Shown here piece by piece: positions 23,489 through 29,441 of a DNA stretch of 29,441 bases. The stretch is taken from NCBI GenBank assembly GCA_964463485.1, contig CAYXDO010000147.1:1-29441 (forward strand). The letters are read 5' to 3'. The notes beneath the pieces are model-generated. The model was not told the origin of the DNA. It saw nothing but the letters and a program-made list of their open reading frames with translations, and ran no database searches. Position 1 is the stretch's first letter. The number at the start of each line of letters is the position of its first letter. The stretch is from CAYXDO01 sp964463485. GTDB taxonomy: Bacteria; Myxococcota; Kuafuiibacteriia; Kuafuiibacteriales; Kuafuiibacteriaceae. The position numbers and the translations under genes are program-made.

Positions 23489-24247
23489 TCAGCGCAGATC
23501 GAGCACTACGGGCGCATGGTCGGACGTCTTCTCTTTTCGTCGCTCGTCCACGTCGATCCACACGTCCTTCGCGCGCTCGACGACGGGCTCGGACGCCAGG
23601 AACAAATCGATCCTGAGGCCGGCGTTCTTTGCGAACCCATTGGCGCGGTAGTCCCACCACGTGAACGCTCGAACGCCTGGATGGAGCTGCCGGAAGACGT
23701 CGACCGTTCCCAGCTCGAGGAGCTTCTCGATGGCGCGACGCTCCGGCGGGCTCACGAACAGGGCGAAGGCGCGCGGGTCGAACGCGTCGAGATCGGTCGG
23801 AGCCACGTTGAAGTCTCCGCAAATCACGAAGGCGTCCCTCGCTCGATGCTGCGCTGCAAGAAACTCGTGCAGGCGAGCGAACCACTCGAGTTTGTACTCG
23901 TATTTGTCTGAACCGAGCTCCGCACCATTGGGACAGTAGACGTTGTGCACGCGGACGCCGCCCACGCTGACGGCGATATAGCGCCGCTGTCCGCTGTCGT
24001 CGCCTGGCAGCGATCTTACGACGTTGGTCGCCTCTTCGCGCGTGGCGATCGCCACGCCGTTGTAGGCCGGCTCGCCCGTATAGACGACGTCGTAGCCGAG
24101 GTCACCGAGCTCGTCGGCCGGGAAGTCTCGGTCCACGAGCTTGGTCTCTTGCATACACACGACGTCCGGGCGCTTGGCCTCGATCCAATCGAGCACCTGA
24201 TCTTGTCGGGCCCGGAGCGAGTTGACGTTCCAAGTCGCGATACGCAT
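23489..24247 (-). CDS. xthA: Exodeoxyribonuclease III (AP endonuclease)
   Basis: A 252-residue member of the ExoIII/APE1 endonuclease-exonuclease-phosphatase family, which cleaves abasic sites and trims 3' blocks in base excision repair. The signatures are in order: RIATWNVNSLRAR (metal and active-site Asn), CMQETKL with E34, VYCPNGAELGSDKYEYKLEW, ICGDFNVAPTDLD, FTWWDYRANGFAKNAGLRID and a terminal SDHAPVVLDL. Length is near normal. The ATG at 24247 follows a GGAGG about four bases away. It lies 31 bases downstream of clpX on the same strand and may be read from the same transcript. Confidence 0.95.
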   Translation of the reverse strand: MRIATWNVNSLRARQDQVLDWIEAKRPDVVCMQETKLVDRDFPADELGDLGYDVVYTGEPAYNGVAIATREEATNVVRSLPGDDSGQRRYIAVSVGGVRVHNVYCPNGAELGSDKYEYKLEWFARLHEFLAAQHRARDAFVICGDFNVAPTDLDAFDPRAFALFVSPPERRAIEKLLELGTVDVFRQLHPGVRAFTWWDYRANGFAKNAGLRIDLFLASEPVVERAKDVWIDVDERRKEKTSDHAPVVLDLR

Positions 24248-24278
24248 CGCGTCCTCCGTGAGAAACCGAGAAGAGAGC

Positions 24279-25553
<1,275 letters not shown>

Positions 25554-25742
25554 GTGTAGATGCCCATCTGAACGCCAAACCGCGGAGATGTAAAGCGCGG
25601 GTTCGAGAGTCGGGCACACGGATCGCGCGATTCTCGACGGCGGAAAAGGCACCGGTGACAGATGTTGTCCCAGGTCGCGGCGATGTTCGCTGGGGCTTGG
25701 CGGAGAAGCAAAAGCGCAGCCCGTCTGGCGGGCCCGGAATGC

Positions 25743-26369
25743 CTACTTCTTTTCGGCCTTGTCCTTGTCGGACGGCTGGTCGGGCTTGTGCGCAACGACC
25801 ACCTCGTCGACCAGGCCGTATTCCTTGGCATCCATGGACGACATGTAGAAGTCGCGATCGCCGTCGATTTCGATCTTCGACACCGGCTGATTGGCGTGCT
25901 TCGCCAAAATCTCGTTGAGCCGCTGCTTCATCTTCAAGATTTCGCGGGCTTGAATCTGAATGTCGGAAGCCTGGCCTCGAGCGCCTCCGAGGGGCTGGTG
26001 AATCATGATGCGGGAATTCGGGAGCGCCCGACGCTTACCTTTGGTGCCCGCAGCCAGAATCACCGCGCCCATCGACGCCGCCTGGCCGATGCAAATGGTC
26101 GCGATCGGACAGCGCACGTATTGCATCGTGTCGTAGATCGCCAGCCCCGCCGACACCGACCCGCCTGGGCTGTTGATGTACAGGTTGATGTCCTTCTCGG
26201 GGTCTTCCGACTCTAAGAAGAGAAGCTGCGCGACGACGACGTTGGCGATGTCGTCGTTGATCTCGGTTCCGAGGAACACGATGCGGTCCTTCATCAGTCG
26301 GGACCAGATGTCGTACGCACGCTCCCCGCGGTGGGTCTGCTCGATGACGGTCGGAACCAAGTAACTCAC
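25743..26369 (-). CDS. clpP: ATP-dependent Clp protease proteolytic subunit ClpP
   Basis: 208 residues with the Ser-His-Asp triad: S99 in GQAASMGA, H124 in IMIHQPLGG, and D173 in the DRDFYMS segment. The family opening VPTVIEQTHRGERAYDIWSR is present. The start is a GTG at 26369 with an AGGAGG Shine-Dalgarno sequence a few bases upstream. The C-terminal ~16 residues are charged and variable, as usual. It forms the barrel protease used with ClpX or ClpA. The gene follows tig after 19 bases and is very likely co-transcribed with it. Confidence 0.97.
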   Translation of the reverse strand: MSYLVPTVIEQTHRGERAYDIWSRLMKDRIVFLGTEINDDIANVVVAQLLFLESEDPEKDINLYINSPGGSVSAGLAIYDTMQYVRCPIATICIGQAASMGAVILAAGTKGKRRALPNSRIMIHQPLGGARGQASDIQIQAREILKMKQRLNEILAKHANQPVSKIEIDGDRDFYMSSMDAKEYGLVDEVVVAHKPDQPSDKDKAEKK

Positions 26370-26388
26370 GCTGCCTCCTGCCTTCTAC

Positions 26389-27804
26389 TCAGCCATGGTG
26401 CTGATGCTCATGGTCATGCTCATGTTCGTGATCATGAGCATCCTCATGATCATGATCATGGTGCTCGTGATCATGGGCCTCTTGGTCGTCGTCGTCATCC
26501 AAATCTTCGGTCGCCGTCACCAGCTCGTCGGTGACCTTCGCCTTGGACACGATGAACTCGAGCGCCTTGGCCTGCCGCATGTCATAGGTCAGCGAATCGA
26601 GGCGTCCGTCCTTGGCGAGGGTCGAGCGCACCTGTTTGGCGCTCATCTTGTTCTCCTTGGCGATCTCGTTGAGTCGACTGGCGAGCTCTTCTTCGCCGAC
26701 CTCGATCTTCTCCTGGCGAGCGATCGCTTCGAGCAGGAGCATCCCTGCGACCTGCTTGGAGGCGATCGCGCGATTCTCGTCCCGCAGGCGCGAGATCGCC
26801 TCGATCATGTTCGGGTCTTTGTTCTCGCTGGCGATGCGATTGATTTCCTGGAGCAGGAAGTCGAGCTGTCGTTCGACCATCACCGCAGGCACTTCGATGG
26901 GCTGAGACTCGACGAGCTTCTCGAGGACCTTCGACTGCACCTGGCGTCTGCTGCGCGCGGTGGCGCGGGTGCGGAGGTTCGCGCGGAGACTCTGTTTGAG
27001 CTCATCGAGCGTGTCGAACGATCCGAGGTCTTTGGCGAATTCGTCGTCGAGCTCGGGGAGGATCTTCTTCTTGATCTCCTTGAGATCGACCTTCCACTCG
27101 ACGTCCTTGCCCTGGACCTCCTCGGGGCCGGTCCCTCCGGTGGGGAAGGTGAGCGTGAAGATCTTCTGCTCGCCGATTTTCATGCCGACGAGCTGATCTT
27201 CGAAGCCAGGAATCATCGATTTGCCGCCGACCTCGACGGTGTAGTTGATGCCTTTTCCGCCCTTGAACGTCTCTCCGTTGACGAAGCCGAAGAAGTCGAT
27301 GGTGGCGAGGTCACCGTTCAGGACGGTGTCGCGACCGACGACCGGTTCGATCGTGACGGCCTTCTGGCGCAAGGCTTCGAGCTCCTTGTGGACCTCTTCG
27401 TCGGTGATGTCGCGGATCTTTCGAACGACCTCGAGGCCGTCGTACCCTTTGGCTTCGACCTCCGGCTTGACCTCGACGCGCGCGGCGAACTTCAAGGGCT
27501 CGCCGGTCTTGAGCGACAACGACGACTCGACGACCGGTCGGTTGATCGGGAAGAGATCCTTCTCTTCGACGGCCTTTCGGAAGCTGTCGTCGACGACGCG
27601 TTGCACGACCTCGCTCTCGACGGTCGACCGGTACATGCGCTCCAGGACGTTGCGAGGGACCTTGCCGGCGCGGAAGCCTTTCACTTTGACGCGTTTGCCC
27701 AGCCCCTTGTAGGCGAGGTCCAGCTCCTCCTTGACGAGGTCCCAAGGAACCTCGATGGCTACGCGCTTCGTAATCCGATCGATCGTTTCGACCTCGATTT
27801 TCAT
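26389..27804 (-). CDS. tig: Trigger factor with histidine-rich C-terminal tail
   Basis: 471 residues, about 40 longer than E. coli trigger factor. The N-terminal ribosome-binding domain has the signature GFRAGKVPRNVLERMY. A FKBP-type prolyl isomerase domain covers ~160-245 (FFGFVNGETFKGGKG, VEVGGKSMIPGFEDQLVGM), and the SurA-like C-terminal chaperone domain runs to ~430. The extra end is an acidic run (D-L-D5) followed by 28 residues (444-471) containing 14 His, mostly alternating with Asp or Glu. This is a metal-binding-type tail like that of SlyD. The gene lies between tRNA-Leu and clpP, the conserved order. Confidence 0.96.
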   Translation of the reverse strand: MKIEVETIDRITKRVAIEVPWDLVKEELDLAYKGLGKRVKVKGFRAGKVPRNVLERMYRSTVESEVVQRVVDDSFRKAVEEKDLFPINRPVVESSLSLKTGEPLKFAARVEVKPEVEAKGYDGLEVVRKIRDITDEEVHKELEALRQKAVTIEPVVGRDTVLNGDLATIDFFGFVNGETFKGGKGINYTVEVGGKSMIPGFEDQLVGMKIGEQKIFTLTFPTGGTGPEEVQGKDVEWKVDLKEIKKKILPELDDEFAKDLGSFDTLDELKQSLRANLRTRATARSRRQVQSKVLEKLVESQPIEVPAVMVERQLDFLLQEINRIASENKDPNMIEAISRLRDENRAIASKQVAGMLLLEAIARQEKIEVGEEELASRLNEIAKENKMSAKQVRSTLAKDGRLDSLTYDMRQAKALEFIVSKAKVTDELVTATEDLDDDDDQEAHDHEHHDHDHEDAHDHEHEHDHEHQHHG

Positions 27805-27833
27805 GTCTGTTCTTTCTGTGCTCGAAGGAGCTC

Positions 27834-27914
27834 TGCGAGGAGGGGGACTCGAACCCCCACGGATGAACCGCTGGAACCTAAATCCAGTGCGTCTGCCAAT
27901 TCCGCCATCCTCGC
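27834..27914 (-). tRNA. tRNA-Leu (UAG)
   Basis: Class II tRNA of 81 bases without encoded CCA. The acceptor is GCGAGGA/TCCTCGC with A73, and the D arm contains GGCGGAATTGGCAGACGC. The anticodon stem-loop is CTGGA-TTTAGGT-TCCAG with anticodon TAG. There is a long variable arm (CGGTTCATCCG) and a T arm GGGGG-TTCGAGT-CCCCC. It precedes tig by 29 bases on the same strand, a common bacterial arrangement, so tRNA and tig may share a transcript. Confidence 0.95.
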
Positions 27915-28095
27915 GTCACGGAAAGGCGCATCACGCGCCGGAAATACGCCCACCCGGGCCGGCGAACGTCCGCCCTCCCTACACCCTCCCATCGACCGTG
28001 TCTAGCCGGCCGGGATCGAGGGACCGACGGTCGCTCGCGCCTCGATGGACTCGGAAGTTGCGTCCGCAGCCGTTCCTATTCATCCTGCCCACGCG

Positions 28096-28719
28096 ATGCG
28101 AGAGTCTCTGGGCTGGCTGACGAACTGCCCCGACGACAAGAAGTGCCCTCAGACCTGGCTGGAGTACTCCTACGAGGAGCTCCCTAAAGGCCTGGAGTGC
28201 GCGAACTGCGGCCGGCGCGTCGAGATCACCAAGACCGAAGACGACTTCGACGGCCAAACCAAAGGCGGATCGATCGCCGCGTTTGCCGTGATTCCGTGCA
28301 CGGGCGGCCCGGCCTCCTACGGAAGGCTCGCGCAATCCTCGAACCCGGTGGGCCCAAGCGGAATCGCCGCGGCCGCGACCAGCACCGCGCTCGGCGGTGG
28401 AGCCTCCACGCCGCGAGTCGCTTCACCTCAACAAGCGCCAAAGACACTCTTCGCCGTTCTATCGAGCGGCCAGGCCGTGAAGATCGACAAAGACAGCGCC
28501 GTGATCGGTCGCTCCCGAACCTGCGACGTCGTCATCAACTCCGCGAAGGTGTCCCGACAACACGCCAACATCACCCGCACCGCCGGCAAGTTCTTCATCG
28601 AAGACCTCGGATCGGCGAACGGCATCTTTCGAAACGGAGAGAAGGTCGCGCGAGTAGAGATCGCTGACGGCGACACGTTCACGATCTCGGAAGAAAACAT
28701 CCGCTTCGAATACCGATGA
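28096..28719 (+). CDS. FHA-domain protein with N-terminal four-Cys (zinc-ribbon-like) module
   Basis: The ATG at 28096 gives 207 residues. An earlier ATG at 28045 would add 17 without a recognisable motif. Residues 11-38 hold four Cys (C11, C17, C35, C38) in a zinc-ribbon-like arrangement. A Gly/Ala/Ser-rich linker (~55-115) follows. An FHA domain covers ~118-205 with the expected G138-R139, S153, H156 and N175 (GRSRTCD, VSRQHANI, DLGSANGIF). FHA domains bind phosphothreonine peptides, so it probably reads a Ser/Thr kinase signal. Its stop overlaps the start of the amidase gene as ATGA. Confidence 0.85.
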   Translation: MRESLGWLTNCPDDKKCPQTWLEYSYEELPKGLECANCGRRVEITKTEDDFDGQTKGGSIAAFAVIPCTGGPASYGRLAQSSNPVGPSGIAAAATSTALGGGASTPRVASPQQAPKTLFAVLSSGQAVKIDKDSAVIGRSRTCDVVINSAKVSRQHANITRTAGKFFIEDLGSANGIFRNGEKVARVEIADGDTFTISEENIRFEYR

Positions 28720-29306
28720 TCCGGCTCGAACGAGCGGCCTTCGATTACACGTCCTGCTACTGCGAAGAGAACGTACTCCGACTCGTAGAGCGCCCGGAGC
28801 TCAAAGGAGTTACCAAGTGCGTCGTCATCATCACGAACTCTCGTCGCACGGTAGCCGTGTGGGAGCAGCGCGCCGCTCCCAAGCGGCGCCCGATCGTCTG
28901 GGACTACCACGTGATCATGGTCGCCCAACTCGACGGAGCCCCGCGCGTGCTCGACCTCGACTCCAGGCTGCCCCTCGGCGTCGCGCTCGATGAGTACGTC
29001 GAGCGGGCCCTCGTCCCGTCGCAAAAGCTCGATCCGGAGCTCGTGCCTCGCTTCAGGATCGTCGAAGGGGACCTATTCGCCGCGCGACTGTGGAGCGATC
29101 GATCGCACATGAAGCGCGCCGACGGATCATATCGAATGCCACCCCCAGCCTGGCCGCCGCCGCGCCCCGAAGAAGCCGCCGTGCCGCTCGACGAATGGCT
29201 CGACCCCGCCAACGAATCCGCACCAGGCCTCGTGGTCCCGATCGACGCGCTCATCGAAGCGACCAGGCGAGCGCTTGGCCTAGGCTCGCGTCCGGGCTCC
29301 GCCTGA
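28716..29306 (+). CDS. Protein N-terminal glutamine amidohydrolase (NTAQ1 family)
   Basis: 196 residues matching the eukaryotic NTAQ1 enzyme, which converts N-terminal Gln of proteins to Glu in the N-degron pathway. The catalytic Cys is C16 in SCYCEEN, the His is H65 in VWDYHV, and the Asp is D82 in VLDLDS. The other family landmarks are present: VVIITNSRRTVAVWEQ at ~36-51 and SDRSHMK at 127-133 followed by a Pro-rich stretch. The length is close to the human protein (205). It is translationally coupled to the FHA gene and divergent from the tig-clpP-clpX cluster. Family assignment is strong by motif. The cellular substrates are unknown. Confidence 0.93.
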   Translation: MIRLERAAFDYTSCYCEENVLRLVERPELKGVTKCVVIITNSRRTVAVWEQRAAPKRRPIVWDYHVIMVAQLDGAPRVLDLDSRLPLGVALDEYVERALVPSQKLDPELVPRFRIVEGDLFAARLWSDRSHMKRADGSYRMPPPAWPPPRPEEAAVPLDEWLDPANESAPGLVVPIDALIEATRRALGLGSRPGSA

Positions 29307-29362
29307 TCTGATCGGCTCCATGCATTTGTCGACTGCCGGTACGTCGGAGCGTCTGCGCTTGC

Positions 29363-29441
<79 letters not shown>

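Noticed and set aside
26395..28005. Open frame opposite trigger factor starting with a Met/Val/Ile-rich hydrophobic stretch
   Set aside because: The hydrophobic start is just the reverse complement of the His/Asp tail codons. The frame also runs through the tRNA-Leu gene.

Overview
The window looks like a chromosomal segment of a high-GC bacterium, most likely a member of the Myxococcota (former deltaproteobacteria). This is an inference. It rests on the GC-rich codon use, the number of lipoproteins, an FHA-domain protein, a GspE/PilB-type ATPase fused to a cyclic-nucleotide-binding domain, an LA_2272-type surface-repeat protein and the tRNA-Leu/tig/clpP/clpX order. No rRNA or species marker is present.

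Positions 1 to about 4450 are a decayed integrative element lying beside the 3' end of an initiator tRNA-Met gene (4454-4527, minus). Reading from the tRNA on the minus strand, it carries a tyrosine recombinase interrupted by one in-frame amber codon, an AlpA/excisionase-like HTH protein, an unrecognised 207-residue protein and an XRE-type regulator, the last three joined by ATGA overlaps. Then come IS66-type transposase fragments (plus strand), one of which cut into the XRE gene. The cargo is a two-gene unit: a TIR-like protein with a C-terminal membrane helix, overlapping a PIN-like (DUF3368-type) protein by GTGA. It resembles a small defence or toxin locus.

Positions 4530-14680 hold chromosomal genes, many of them envelope-directed: a tiny Gly/Lys-rich protein, a Lys-tailed protein coupled to a leucine-carboxyl-methyltransferase-type enzyme, an LA_2272-like exported protein, a penicillin-acylase-family lipoprotein, two further lipoproteins and a membrane-anchored sulfatase-fold protein with non-standard active-site residues. 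Positions 14813-19339 hold two convergent genes that both contain cyclic-nucleotide-binding folds: a GspE/PilB-like secretion or pilus ATPase, and a helical-repeat/proline-rich protein whose cNMP-type domain looks degenerate. A G-quadruplex motif sits in the next divergent intergenic region.

Positions 19552-23425 contain poorly characterised membrane, lipoprotein and glycine-rich proteins, including an FGE-fold lipoprotein. Positions 23489-27914 hold a conserved housekeeping block on the minus strand: tRNA-Leu(UAG), trigger factor, ClpP, ClpX and exonuclease III. The trigger factor carries a histidine-rich C-terminal tail. Divergent from the block, an FHA protein with a four-cysteine N-terminus overlaps a gene for a eukaryote-type protein N-terminal glutamine amidase (NTAQ1 family). 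This suggests a bacterial N-degron branch. The window ends inside a patterned 6/8-bp tandem array.
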